This document shows, piece by piece, positions 10,460 through 21,589 of a stretch of 64,000 bases of DNA (position 1 is its first letter; each line of letters begins with the position of its first letter). Source of the DNA: Notospermus geniculatus (taxonomy: Eukaryota; Nemertea; Pilidiophora; Heteronemertea; Lineidae). The translations under genes and the position numbers were made by a program. The notes under the pieces were generated by a model, which was given only the letters and a program-made list of their open reading frames with translations, searched no databases and was not told the DNA's origin. Location of the stretch: the NCBI GenBank assembly GCA_002633025.1, contig NMRB01001262.1, positions 99,712 to 163,711 of the forward strand, read 5' to 3'.

Positions 10460-10660
10460 TTTGTATTTGTATTTGTATTTCATTTTTCCGTCAGGGCCAA
10501 CGCTATAGCATTATTGGCCCTGGTAAGTACGGAGGAGGCCATCACAAGCTACTCATGTTCCTCACTTGGATGGGGTCTTTTACTTGGCCTTGCAAAGACA
10601 CCAGGTACAAAGCACCACGGCTTACTGTTCCATGTGATGGACTGAAGAGCCAGGAATGAG
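10460..10660 (-). repeat. SINE-B, body and tail
   Basis: (TTTGTA)n tail, TTTTTCCGTCAGGGCCAACG, and the GGCCATCACAAGCTACTCAT block, closing at GAAGAGCCAGGAATGA. The tRNA-like head is absent. Very similar to the copy at 8625. Confidence 0.85.
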
Positions 10661-10667
10661 CCCGACG

Positions 10668-10808
10668 GGCTTGGATGGGAAGAGTGCTGCAGAACTTCGA
10701 TGCATTATTTGGCCAACGTTACACGTTCTAGTCCACTGTACAATTTTTTTAGGACGGGGCAGGACATTTTGAGAACTACTTCAGTGTGACCTAGTACCTT
10801 AAGCTATC
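10668..10808. mobile_element. Half of a Q foldback
   Basis: GCATTATTTGGCCAACGTTA, TAGGACGGGGCAGGACATTT and CTTCAGTGTGACCTA match the right half of the element at 50690. Confidence 0.6.
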
Positions 10809-11428
10809 ACTACTGACGTTCTGTTACTTTTGCCCTTGAGCAAGAATGACGTCATTTTCAACGGTGGTATTTCCTCATCTTTAAATAGCAGCCAACTAAA
10901 ATGCAAAATCGTAATAGGCTGTGTCGATCATTCTAAACCCACCTAGCGGAGGATCGTGGTACCAATCTAAGTATTACTGGGCTAGCGAATCGTTTTCTGA
11001 ATTTATTGAAATTCTAACGCAATTGAGAAGGATGTCGGGTTCGTCTCACTGAAGCTAGGGGAAATCACGATCACGTCAATTACTGTCAGGCAGAAAACGT
11101 ATAGACGAATCCATCAAGCGTGGTTGATATAAAAGTGGGACTCAAACTCCTACGTTGATTATCACAACAATATGACGATATATTCATCTATTCTGTCCGC
11201 ACGATTCTATCTCCTCGAAACGGAGAGCTAGACTCCCCGAAGACGGCAGCATGGAAACGATCGAATAGGTGACATCAGCGAGTCAGTGATGTATTTTGTA
11301 TCAGGGAGTGGGGGGGGGGGGGGGGNGCTGTAAGGATCATTTTGGGCATGTTTTTTTAACTAGACATGAATCATTGTTGAAATGTACAAAACCAGACATG
11401 CCAGAAGGGAAGAAACTGGATTTAGGCT
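10809..11428. other. No gene seen; one-base gap in a G-run
   Basis: Mostly unique. A G homopolymer ends in a single n at 11326, a likely sequencing or assembly stop. Confidence 0.5.
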
Positions 11429-11441
11429 CAATGTACTGCAG

Positions 11442-11711
11442 CTGCCCTTATAGCCTAGTGGTTATCACATCTGCTTAGGACGCAGCAGGTCCCAGGTTTG
11501 AGTCGCGGGCCATATGGAATTAATCATCCCTGGCTCTTCAGTACGTCGCATGGGACAGTAAGCTGTGGTGCCTTTTACCTCGTGTCTTTGTAAGGGCAAG
11601 TAAAGACCCCATCCAAGTGAGGAACATGAGTAACTTGAGATGGCCTTTCCATACCAAACAGGGCCCTTAATGTTATGGCTTCAGCCCTGATAAAAAAAAT
11701 CTGATACAGTA
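11442..11711 (+). repeat. Full-length SINE-B with perfect target duplication
   Basis: Flanked by identical 13-bp copies of CAATGTACTGCAG (11429-11441 and 11712-11724). The tRNA-like head carries TAGCCTAGTGG (A box) and GGTTTGAGTCG (mutated B box), then GGGACAGTAAGCTGTGGTGC, CTCATGTTCC on the reverse strand, and a GATAAAAAAAATCTGATACA tail. The duplication length and A-rich tail fit LINE-mediated insertion. Confidence 0.95.
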
Positions 11712-11874
11712 CAATGTACTGCAGGGGCAATGACACCACCTGTCATTTGCTTGCTGTGTGGGTGTTTTCCAGGTAAGAATAGATTTCTATCTGTTGCCTA
11801 GTCACTCCTGTGTGATTGCAAATATTACCCTTTTTGACCAAGACTTTCACACAAAATGACAAAACTCCTAACAT

Positions 11875-12040
11875 TGCTGGAAAGTTATGTTAACTCACAG
11901 AGATATACCTCAGATCATTGCAAGGTTATGAGAACTTGCAAAGATAGGCCTCAGATCATTGCAAGAAGGTTATGTGAACTCACAAAGATAGACCTCAGAT
12001 CTCTGCAAGAAGGATAGGTAAACTCGCAAAGATAGACCTC
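11875..12040. repeat. 44-bp satellite array T1 (block 4a)
   Basis: Several units, including CAGAGATATACCTCAGATCA variants. Confidence 0.85.
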
Positions 12041-12161
12041 TGGGCCCATATTTCTAAAACCTTGCTATCTTAGTTGGTTGCTATTTTTGTACACTGGCCT
12101 GTACAAACTGGCCATTTTAGCAAGTAACTAGCCCTAGCAAGGTTTTATGAATATGGGCCCA
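12041..12161. mobile_element. P1 foldback MITE inserted in T1
   Basis: Ends TGGGCCCATATTTCTAAAAC and GGTTTTATGAATATGGGCCC are inverse. It interrupts a T1 unit at CCTC^AGATC, the same position as the element at 5751. Confidence 0.8.
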
Positions 12162-12365
12162 GATCATTGCAAGGGCATGTAATTCGCAAAGATGGGCCTC
12201 AGATAATTGCAAGAAGATTATGTCAACTTGCAGAGATATACCTCAGATCAGCGCAAGGTTCTGTAACTCACAAGATAGACCTCAGATCACTGCAAGAAGG
12301 TTATGTAAACTCACAAAGATAGGCCTCAGATCACTGCAAGAAGGTTATGTAAACTCACAAAGATA
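12162..12365. repeat. 44-bp satellite array T1 (block 4b)
   Basis: Units resume exactly after the foldback, with AGATCATTGCAAGGGCATGT. Confidence 0.85.
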
Positions 12366-12983
12366 GGGTAATTTGCCCAATTCCCGGACACGTACCAATT
12401 CTCGGACGTTTTTCAATGTACATTTGTACAAAACATAATAAATCAAATAACACCAAATAAACTGATTAGTCTTCATTTCAATAAAGTTTAACCATAAAAA
12501 CTTCGTTTTTGTACTTTCTTTTGACATTTTGGGCACAAAAAGCAACTGTCCGAGGACATGGCAGGGGTGTCCGAGAATTGGCCCGCCGTCATTGAAAAAT
12601 GTGCCCTATTCTCGGACACTTTTAAAAGTCAAATTGTGAGAAGCAGAAGGGATTAAAATACATCAAATAAACTGTTTTGGGTTTATTTTAAGTCACTTTT
12701 ATCATTAAAACCTTACTTTCGTTGTTTCATGTGGATTTTGTGGGTCAAAATTGGCAGTGTCCGAGAACATGGACGAGGTGTCCGAGAACTAGGTCGACCA
12801 GCCTCGTTTGGGAAATCTGACATATTTTCGGTGACCTTGACCCCCTTAGGAAATTTGAATATGCAAATGAGAGCTAAAATGGATGTGCTTCAGGCCCAAG
12901 TATTACCCAGCATGCCTAGCAGTACAGGATCATCAGGAGAAGGCATTGAAAAGCAAGGTGTCCGAGAACTGGTTAAATGACCC
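12366..12983. mobile_element. TA-flanked non-autonomous element with internal direct repeats
   Basis: Inserted in a T1 unit with TA on both sides. Ends GGGTAATTTGCCCAATTC and (inverse of right end) GGGTCATTTAACCAGTTC are similar; both run into CGGACAC. The interior consists of two roughly 200-bp direct repeats (about 12399-12583 and 12610-12792) bounded by TTCTCGGACA and GTGTCCGAGAA motifs. A TA duplication suggests Tc1/mariner or a similar superfamily. Non-coding. Confidence 0.75.
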
Positions 12984-13325
12984 TAGGCCTCAGATCATTG
13001 CAAGAAGGTTATGTAAACTCACAAAGATAGGCCTCAGATCACTGCAAGAAGGTTATGTAAACTCAGAAAGATAGGCCTCAGATCATTGCAAGAAGGTTAT
13101 GCGAACTCAGAAAGATGGGCCTCAGATCATTGCAAGAAGATTATGTCAACTTACAGAGAGATATACCTCAGATCAGTGGAAGGTCATGAAACTCACAAAG
13201 ATAGACCTCAGTTCATTGCAAGAAGGTTATGTGAACTCAGAAAGATAGACTTCAGATCATTGCAAGAAGGTTAAATGAACACAGAAAGATAGACCTCAGA
13301 TCATTGCAAGATTGTGTCCTCACTA
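12984..13325. repeat. 44-bp satellite array T1 (block 4c)
   Basis: Seven to eight units, then decays. Confidence 0.85.
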
Positions 13326-13735
13326 AGACAGATCACAGACCATTGCAAGTGGAAAAGAAGTGCCTCACCAGCTTAAAAAATCTCCAGTTCCTGACAGATC
13401 TGAGATCCTTATTCTATCCAAAGTTACGGCAGCTTGAAATGATTACACAAGATACTCCACGAACCCATACATCACATTCTCGACAAACTAAGACTGACAG
13501 CCAACATCCAGAGAGAGTGAAGGATTAAACGTCTCAGGGGGATTTAAAAGTCCCTCGCATACGGGCCGCGTGCCACGGAATAAGAATGGATGGCCTTCAC
13601 TATTGAGGACGCACCGCCTCCGACACAATAGCCAAGGGTCCAAACAGCTGCGGGGAATATGCAACATGTCTTTCATGGGGTGTGCTCGACTCTTATCGTG
13701 TCAATCCAGTTGGCAATTAAAAAATTTTGCAATTT
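13326..13735. other. No gene seen
   Basis: Unassigned. CACTATTGAGGACGCACC near 13600 faintly resembles a pogo-like terminus. Confidence 0.4.
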
Positions 13736-13966
13736 AAATCCAGGGGTATTTATATTTTGAAGTTGATTTTTCCGTCTGGCCGAAGCCATTGCATTATTGG
13801 CCCTGGTAAGAACAGAAGAGGCCATCTCAAGCTACTCATGTTCCTCACTTAGATGGGATCTTTTACTTGCCCTTGCAAAGACACAAGGTACATGTACATG
13901 TACAATGCAGCATGGCTTACTGTCCATTGCAACGGACTTGCCCTTGCAAAGGCACAAGGTACAATT
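13736..13966 (-). repeat. SINE-B, first of a tandem pair
   Basis: Tail, TTTTTCCGTCTGGCCGAAGC and the CTCATGTTCCTCACTTAGAT block, followed by an internal repetition of GACTTGCCCTTGCAAAGGCA. The head is absent; the next SINE-B starts directly after it with the same flank (AATCCAG.GGTATTT). Confidence 0.8.
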
Positions 13967-14304
13967 AATCCAGTGGTATTTGCATTTCTTACTTGATTTT
14001 TCCGTCAGGCCGAAGCCGTAGCATTACTGGCCCTGCTAAGTACGGAAGAGCCATCTCAAGCTACTCATGTTCCTCACTTGGATGGGATCTTTTACTTGCC
14101 CTTGGAAAGACACAAGGTATAAGGCAGCATGGCTTACTGTCCATTGTGATGGACTTGCCCTTGCAAAAACACAAGGCACCATGGCTTATTGTCCAATGCA
14201 ACGGACAGAAGAGCCAGGCATGATTAGTAGTAGGACCTGCCACACGAACCCGGGACCTGCCGCTTGCTAGCAGACGAGAAACAACTAGGCTATCAAGGCT
14301 CCCC
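13967..14304 (-). repeat. SINE-B, second of a tandem pair, with head
   Basis: Same order as its neighbour but continuing through the duplicated CTTGCCCTTGCAAAAACACA segment to GAAGAGCCAGGCATGATT and a tRNA-like head (CGAACCCGGGACCTGCCGC; reverse A box CTAGGCTATCA). Confidence 0.85.
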
Positions 14305-15720
14305 AATCCAGGGGTCATACACAAGTTTTTTTATTGTCATCTGAGCAAGAGGGCCACAACTACAGACACTGAATCAGGAAAAGGGGCACAAAAATGTTGA
14401 AGTCGAAACAGTAAGAAATTTGGCTCACCTGAACTGCAAGTTCTTGAAGGCTCTGTTACAATGTTATGTACGTCCACCGGATTTTAGATTTTTTACGTGA
14501 CATATTTTGTCCACTGGTTTTATAACTCTCATATTGCGTATGACGATGACTTCTAAGGACTTTCTTATGAATAATATGTTATTAACCTTACACGTTGTTT
14601 ATATATGACTCATTGGCTATAGCCCTTGTCGCAAACATGACAAAAGAAAGAAATACACCAAAAACATGTCTGTTAAGAATATGGCACTTTTTCTTGATGA
14701 AAAATCTCATATAACAGAACGGGAAAAAAACTAATGGGATGGTATATGTTGCAATTATTCTGAAGAAAAACTGCAGCCATGTTCTTACATCAGGCCTCTG
14801 CTAATTAACTCAATCTCACGATCCAACTTTCCTGACTCCGTAAGTGGGATTGAATTGTGGTGCATAAAAACGTTGCGACCTTGATGACGGGTCAACGACC
14901 TCGAAATTGGACGCAAGAAATTGGATACTATGCGGACACGCAGAACCAATATTGAAACTGGTTTGTGCAGCCTTATAATGAAGGAGAAAACCCTTACATT
15001 TTATATAATGGAAGGAGTGTGTATCGATGTATTGTAGAACAGGCCAACTTAGGGTGGTATGACACCAAAGGAACGACTTAACCAAGGTCGCAGCCAGTGT
15101 GGAAGAGGAACTTCAGTTCCACCAAGGACGGCAAGTGTTGTAGGCTACAAACGATGTACACATTTACAGTCCAACTTAGGGTGGAATTTAGAGACTATAC
15201 GGGTAAAATGACGCATCTTCTATGTCCTACAATATGGGAGGATCCCCCAAATTACGACAATGCACCCCACCAACCCCTATTACTTTGCTCCAACCATCCG
15301 AACAATCGCGTATTTTGTCCGTCCGTCATAATTACCAATTAAGAACACATTTGTATCAGCCACAGATTTCCAGGTCTCAAATTCTCCCAATTAATCGTTT
15401 GCGAAATAGATCCTCTGATTTTTATCGTTGTGCCGATATATTTTAGACACATTCCTAATTTATCAATTTCAATGAGGGAAGTTTAAGATAATTGGTGATT
15501 TATTTCGAAGGAAATTTATTTGACATGACCCTGAAGGAAAAGGGAAATAATTAAGACTTTCCTGGTGATATAATGTACAGATTGTGTGTTCATCATTTTG
15601 TGGGCATATTCTTATCAAAGTTAGAATTTTTTAACCCACTATTTCTGGAGAATTATTTTCTGGGGTAGATTTAGTTCATTGGCCTAAAAAAAGTTCTGTT
15701 TCAGGTAACAAACTTTTTGG
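14305..15720. other. No gene seen; mostly unique AT-rich DNA
   Basis: No repeat family or exon recognised. The longest open frame (14816-15085, minus) has no known motif. Confidence 0.5.
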
Positions 15721-16212
15721 GGAGCCACGGTGGTGTAGTGGTTCAGGTCCCGGACAAGCAGTCAGAGGGTCCCGAGTTCGAATCCCACTGTGGCATGAGA
15801 CTTTGGGCAAGTCTCTTTGCCTTACTGGCCTCTCCACCCAAGTGTATAAATGGGTACCGGTCAGAAATGCTCAATTGTAGCACTGAATGAGCAGCTCATC
15901 TGAGTTTATCAGCCCATCGTCTACTAAAAGGTTTCAGGATAGACCGTACGTCTCCGAATTTCACAAAATTTCAACCCCAGCCGTGGCCTTCCTCAGGCAC
16001 CTTCAGGTAGTGCCTGAGGATCGGTGTGTTCATGATTTTGTGAGGAAGACCCCGGTTGGGGTCGAAAATTTGTGAAATTCGGAGACGAAAATTTGCAAAA
16101 TTCGGAGACGACTTTTATGTCTCGTACCATTTTGTGTGTCATTCTTTGTGCTCTATGTTGGATATCTGGATTTCAGGATAGCTAGACCAGGGGTAAAAGT
16201 CGGATGACACTT
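15721..16212 (+). repeat. SINE-A, interrupted by HRE
   Basis: Head with TGGTGTAGTGG (exact A-box consensus) and AGTTCGAATCC (B box), then GACTTTGGGCAAGTCTCTTT, GTGTATAAATGGGTACCGGT and GAATGAGCAGCTCATCTGAG. Cut at TTTCAGGATAG by the hairpin element; resumes at 16182 as GTAAAAGTCGGATGACACTT. Confidence 0.9.
15943..16170 (+). mobile_element. Hairpin retroelement HRE, copy 1
   Basis: Flanked by TTTCAGGATAG at 15932-15942 and 16171-16181, an 11-bp duplication inside SINE-A. Two inverse arms (GTCTCCGAATTTCACAAAAT ... GTGAAATTCGGAGACGA) meet around GCCTGAGG. The right arm is followed by a second GCAAAATTCGGAGACGAC and the family tail CATTTTGTGTGTCATTCTTT..CTCTATGTTGGATA. Non-coding. Confidence 0.85.
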
Positions 16213-17090
16213 CTAACATTTTTGTGCACTAAATTGATGCAATTTGCATATTGTATCAGTTATGCTTACATTCTATTTTGTGCGAAGTTAGTAAAATATG
16301 TTGTTATTTTGGGGGACCGTCAGCTTCGTTTCTGTTGGCAAACATCGTCAGGAGTTCACGTTTGTGGTTGCAACATCTTGTCACATGATTGATGTAAGGA
16401 TGACTCTGTCTTTGACCTGTCGAGTAGGTAGATAATGAAGTGATTCAATCCCTGTCTAGGGTTCTTACATGAGGTCAAGCGGGTATTGTCAACTCAAATC
16501 TCGCTATTGTGCGCCAGACTCCGGCGTTGTTTCGTTGACAGTGAAGCGGCCATGACCGCAATGACCACGGCCACTTGACTGAGATGGGAATCTCGGTCCC
16601 TGTGTCTCTGGGGGTAGTCGCCAGGTGACTGACCCCTTTTACACCCTCCGATATGTAGATATAAAGGTTTTAATATATTGTATTGTCGACTTTTCCACCT
16701 CTAGTGCAGGAATTATGAAATGTTATGATGGCCAGGGTCAACTCAACAAAAGGCGAAGTCTGACATGGTGGTATCAGTGTCCCAGTAACCAGGGGGTCTT
16801 CTGACGTGCTGACCCTTTGGCCGAAGACCTTGGATACATTGGAGTTTAATAATTTGTTGCAACTGATTTTTGAACCCTTTTGTCTGCCTATTAGAAGGTT
16901 TATGAAGACCACAGGGTCACATAATGCCCTTGTTTCTAGGGGGTCTGCATTCTGAATGACCCCCTATCCTCCCACACATTGGACTAGAAAATATTAACAT
17001 ATTTTTTAGATCCCTTCAGTGGATGGTGGAACTTTTGACCCAACTATTTCAGGCAAGTATGTGCAAGGAGGCAGCTTTGTGATGTAGGCA
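16213..17090. other. No gene seen
   Basis: Unique sequence with only short frames. Confidence 0.5.
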
Positions 17091-17098
17091 GTGTTCTT

Positions 17099-17191
17099 GC
17101 CAGAAATTTTTCCAAACAGGGTGGTAAAAATTTGAACAGGATGGTAAAATGACCTCTGAATTTTGAACAGGGTCAGGTAGCTAGAACACTG
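17099..17191. mobile_element. Short CAGTG...CACTG MITE (93 bp)
   Basis: Ends CAGTGTTCTTGCCAG and (reverse) CAGTGTTCTAGC; flanked by GTAGG on both sides, a perfect 5-bp duplication. The interior repeats GAACAGG.TGGTAAAA. Confidence 0.8.
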
Positions 17192-17261
17192 GTAGGTTTA
17201 CTTCCAAAGGGTTCAATCTCCACGACATGGAAAGTTTCTCCACAATACCCCTCGTGCTATG

Positions 17262-17520
17262 AAGGAGCTGATAGCCGAGTGGTTATCAGCAAGCGGCATG
17301 CAGGTCCCGAGTTTGAATCCAGCCTGGGCTGTATGGGATTTCATTCCCAGCTCTTCACGCCTGTCCATGGGACAGTAAGAAGTGGTGCCTTGTACCTTGT
17401 TTCTTTGCAAGGGAAAACCCCATCTAAGTGAGGAACATGAGTAGCTTGAGATGGCTTCCTCCAAACTTATCAGGGCCAATAATGCTAGCTTCGGCCCTGA
17501 TGGAAAAACCTTTGATACAA
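17262..17520 (+). repeat. SINE-B, near full length
   Basis: Head with TAGCCGAGTGG and AGTTTGAATCC, then GGGACAGTAAGAAGTGGTGC, GAGGAACATGAGTAGCTTGA and the GGCCCTGATGGAAAAACC tail. A small deletion in the GCAAGGG..AAAACCCC segment. Confidence 0.9.
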
Positions 17521-18959
17521 CACCCACTCCCCTCGACCTGCCCCTAGGCCCCTTTCAATCATCAGCTCTCAAGACCTTGACCACTTCCCCCAGCAATAAA
17601 TTTGACGCAACCTCTTTGCTTTGTAAAAGGGTACAATGAAGCAGAAGGGTCACTAATCAAATAATGCCCTTAAGACCTCCACAAGGAGCCTAATAACCTT
17701 TATGTTTTCCACCCCCAGTCGCAATCTTGATTAAGCTACATACGAGTATAAGAACAGACCTTGAGATTTTTAATTATCAATAAATTTGAGAACATTTTGA
17801 CCCCTGACCAGCGAACAAAGGGACAAAGGAACAAGAAGATGGGGATAAAAGATGCCCTTTTTGCCTCAGGGAGTTACTGGGGTATTTTGTGTCCCTGTTT
17901 GGTTTATAATTACACCACGGCCTTGGTCCTCGGACCAGACATATAATACTTTCATGGATTGTCCAATAATCAACCAATATTAAATCTGCTTCAGCATATT
18001 TGGAACAAATTAGGGTCAATCTTATGAATTATTCAAATATACAGTCGATAATGACTTTAAAAGGTTTTGAAGTATTCTTAACCCCAAACTGGCCTTGGCC
18101 CATGACGAGACTCCATTAATTTATATGCTGCCCAAGCATGAAATCAGGGTGAAGGAAATAAATAAAGGGTGCAATGATTGGGGTCCCTGCCCCTCCCTCA
18201 ATTTTATTCCGCTAGAGTGTGCAATGATTTTGGAACGGGTTCCCCACCCTCCTCAATTTTCCCCGACCGCAGAAATTAAGGGTATTAGTGGCTACAGTAA
18301 TTTGGTACAGAGTCAATACCTCAGGTTCCATCTCAAAGAATTTTAACAGCACCCTGCCTTGCGTAGCGATCAGATGCATTTTTGACCCCCAAATGGCAGC
18401 TAACCCCCCCCCCCCATTTTTTTCCTTCATTTTTGACAGTTGGGAAACATTCTAAATGGCATGTGACGCATGAAAATGGTTTTATAAGCACAATTTGCTT
18501 CCAAAATGCTGTTTACTCCAAAACAATGGCATTCTCCCCATTTTTCATCTCTGACATTAGTCACAATAAAAAATGCCCTTTTTTGCCTGAAGTAGCTCCC
18601 TGCCCTTTTTCTGCCCCTGATAAAATCTTGGCTGAAACTAGTGACTCAAGTTTCTGCCAGACAGAAAATTGGGAGAGGATGGTCCATGGAGACAGGATTC
18701 TGAGAAGTGGATGTGTACTGGCATTACCATCATGCGTGATGTCAAAATGTCAATTTTTTATCCTCATAACTTCAAAGCAAGATGATGGACACAACCAGAA
18801 AATAGAGGCAAAAAGCCTAGTGGCAATAACAGGGTTTATGAAGTGACATTTTGACAACTACAAGTGGAGGAGCTCCCTGAAGAGGGCTTGCCAACAACGC
18901 GAGTTACAACCTGCTACAGATGAACTGGAAAGGTGAAGGCTGCCATTGACAGTGCTGCT
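17521..18959. other. No gene seen
   Basis: Mostly unique. A 154-codon open frame (18382-18846, plus) is the longest N-free frame outside repeats apart from the minisatellite frame at 28616. Its translation has no recognised domain and includes a Pro/His run from a C-tract; I do not call it a gene. Confidence 0.5.
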
Positions 18960-19133
18960 TACCCCCCAAAAAATTTCTGGGTATTTTTGTACAAAAAATT
19001 GGGTATTTTGCCAAACTTTTGGTTACAATTTGTGAATTGACTGATTTGCGTATTTTGCCAATGTTTTGGGTACAATATGTTAATGGGCTGATATTTTGGG
19101 GTATTTTCTACATTTTTTGGGTACAATTATAAC
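18960..19133. repeat. Degenerate TGGGTATTTT repeat
   Basis: Four to five diverged units containing GGGTATTTTGCCAA and GGGTACAATTTGT, period near 50 bp. Confidence 0.55.
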
Positions 19134-19614
19134 GGCGGCTCAGTGGGAGGTAGAGAACGACGAAAACAACTTGTGAACTTCGTCATGTTTATTCCGTACA
19201 AATCCTACTTTCAAACGTAGAACGATTACTTTTAAACGTATTTCATGATGTTTCTGCGTACAACCACCCAAAAATCTCCAAAACGTATGATGCGGACCTT
19301 CAAACGTACAACGTACAATTGGCAATGATCTCCGTACAGTGTACGGTGGAAACGTACAAGTAAGCACCCTTGCATTGAAGTCGCTGTGACCAACGTGGAG
19401 CTGCCATCTTGACTGACGAGTGACAGGATAATGAACGGCCCTGAGCGTGTGTATGACAAGTCATTCCACATGAAAAGAGCTTGACCCACATAATTAATCC
19501 TTTGCATGTGGCACATAGAAAACTGACAGGAATCCAGTCCCATTTTTTGACAGTTTTTTGCAAACCAGGCCAGAATAGCCTTATAAGTTTTTTATGTGTC
19601 ATTTCCACCGTGAT

Positions 19615-19777
19615 AGTACACGTAAAGTCGTCTCCGAATTTTGCAAATTTTTGGGGTCTTCCTCAGGCACTTTCTAGTAGAGATCCCTTGGGGTCGAAAA
19701 TTTGCGAAATTCAGAGACATACGACTTTACTTGTACTATCATTTTGTGTGTCGATTTTTGCGCTCTATGTTGGATAA
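19615..19777 (+). mobile_element. Hairpin retroelement HRE, copy 2
   Basis: Flanked by CATTTCCACCGTGAT (19600-19614) and CATTTCCACCATGAT (19778-19792), a 15-bp duplication with one mismatch. The 5' end AGTACACGTAAAGTCGTCTC is complementary to the stretch ending ACGACTTTACTTGTACT, directly before the tail ATCATTTTGTGTGTCGATTT. The central hairpin is shortened. Confidence 0.9.
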
Positions 19778-19859
19778 CATTTCCACCATGATGTGGTCAT
19801 TTAAGTGTAGGTCAGATCGGCTGATTGTGTATGATGTGTTAAGGACGAGCGTGGGAATA

Positions 19860-20245
19860 TCGCGAACATTTGTGACCATGACAGCAAAATGAGTCGGAAT
19901 GGCACAGAAGACCCACAGTGAACCAACGGTTTGTTGATTTCAGGATTGTCTGCCCATTGTGAAATTTGACTTTGTCCATTTCTGCAATAGCGAACCGCCC
20001 GAGTGACGTCGGACGTGTCAATTTCATTGTGTTTGTCCGACCCTGCTTTTGTCCTGTCTCACCATCGACAATGTGGTCACTCAGTAAAGTCTACTTGTTA
20101 TCTAATATTTGTCCGACCTTCGCTGGTAAAAATAGAAACCGGGCGGTGTGCTATTGTTCTCTGGTGTCATCTTGGGTCTATTTTCCAGCGCATTCCGACT
20201 CATTTTGCTGTCATGGGTCACATTTTACGACAAGCTGCAAGATTT
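19860..20245. mobile_element. Degenerate foldback element
   Basis: GACAGCAAAATGAGTCGGAA on the left and its inverse TTCCGACTCATTTTGCTGTC on the right. A second inverse pair (GCAATAGCGAACCGCCCG / CGGGCGGTGTGCTATTG) lies further in. About 70 bp of the left arm has no partner, perhaps a later insertion. Confidence 0.65.
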
Positions 20246-20402
20246 TGAGGATTTTGTCTCATGCCCTTGGTGAAGAAGCTCTGGCTAGTCTGGCTGCAGG
20301 TGGCTGAAGTAGGCCTACAGACATAAGGTAGGCCTACCCCCGAATAAAAGGAAGGCTGGAGAATAAAATATTTTGGCCACAAATGCAACCGAAGCGAGCA
20401 TC

Positions 20403-20575
20403 CAGGCGCAGATCCAAGGAGGGTGCACCCGGCGCACACACCCCTTTCGGCCGACAGATCTGTAAAATCAACGTGAAATTCTGAAATTTGGAGCAAATCA
20501 TTGAAATTCACTGCAGATTTCAATGTTTCTAGCACAGTGCGCCCCCTCTTTCCCGAAATCATGGATCCACCCCGG
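20403..20575 (-). mobile_element. hAT-like MITE, family E
   Basis: CAGGCGCAGATCCA at one end and TGGATCCACCCCGG at the other; interior TGAAATTTGGAGCAAATCAT and CACTGCAGATTTCAATGTTT as in the 41309 copy, opposite orientation. No clear target duplication. Confidence 0.75.
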
Positions 20576-21589
20576 TATCGAAGGATTCTGGGCCTAGTTT
20601 TAACATGGCCTTTGTGACAATGAAGGCCATACATCCTCCACCACACCCACACCCTAAAGGCCTAGCTGTTTTCCACCCCAATGACCCCAAGCCACCAAAC
20701 CCATTCAATCTCATGATTAATGCACTCGGCCAACACCTATCAATCTTGACAACAAGATAATCACCTGATTACGTTTTTTTACAAAAAAGTCGAGCCTTGG
20801 GCTACAAAAATGCAAATGAGGTCCCAGACTCACTGAAATAATTCCCACTTCCGTCTCAAGGTTGAAGGTTGCAGCAGACATACAGGCACGGAACACTTTT
20901 AATGCCACTGCAGCAACTGAGAATAGGCCTTCATTTGGGGGTATAAGAACCATGGAAGCACAACAAAAAATACCCAATGCATTCATACCTCGAGTGTATC
21001 GTGAAATAACCAAACTTTCCATTTTTAGAATTTCACACCTCGCTCGAAAATAGCAGTATTCCCTTCCTGTGTTGCACTTTCAGTCACCTTATTTGAACTC
21101 TATAGACCTGGGAATCCATATATTCATTGAGTGGCCAGGACGGCAGTCGGTACTCCAGTCCAATCTAGGTCAACTCGTCTAGCCAGTACTACAACATACA
21201 ATACCATTCAATAGACCAATACATGCACAGTGCTATGTCATATCCAACTATGCATTGACTGCGTGAGGAAACCATCGAACGTTTCCACGTTCGCTGTACG
21301 GATAAATTCACCTTCTTTCTTTAGAGAGCTTCGCGTTTCACTCTCTCACTCGAGAGCCGCACTTTTTCATAATATTTGTATCTCTTTGTGTATGTGTGGT
21401 AGGTGGGTGGGGGTAGAAACAAAATATGACACCAGTAAGCGAACCATCCTTTGAATTTTATTTCATACGCCAGTATCCACATACAGCATCCGATGAACAA
21501 CGTGACTGCAATTTTCAAGATCTGTGTTTAGGATTTTGGGGCATTATCAAAAGTTTCATTTGGGTGGTAAGCCTATTGGGGGGGGGGGG
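20576..21589. other. No gene seen
   Basis: Unique sequence; short frames only. Starts next to two TAGGCCTA palindromes at 20310 and 20329. Confidence 0.5.

Noticed and set aside
18382-18846. 154-codon plus-strand frame
   Set aside because: No recognisable domain, low-complexity start in a C-tract, no conservation test possible here.
20218-20652. 144-codon minus-strand frame
   Set aside because: Runs through a family E MITE (20403-20575).
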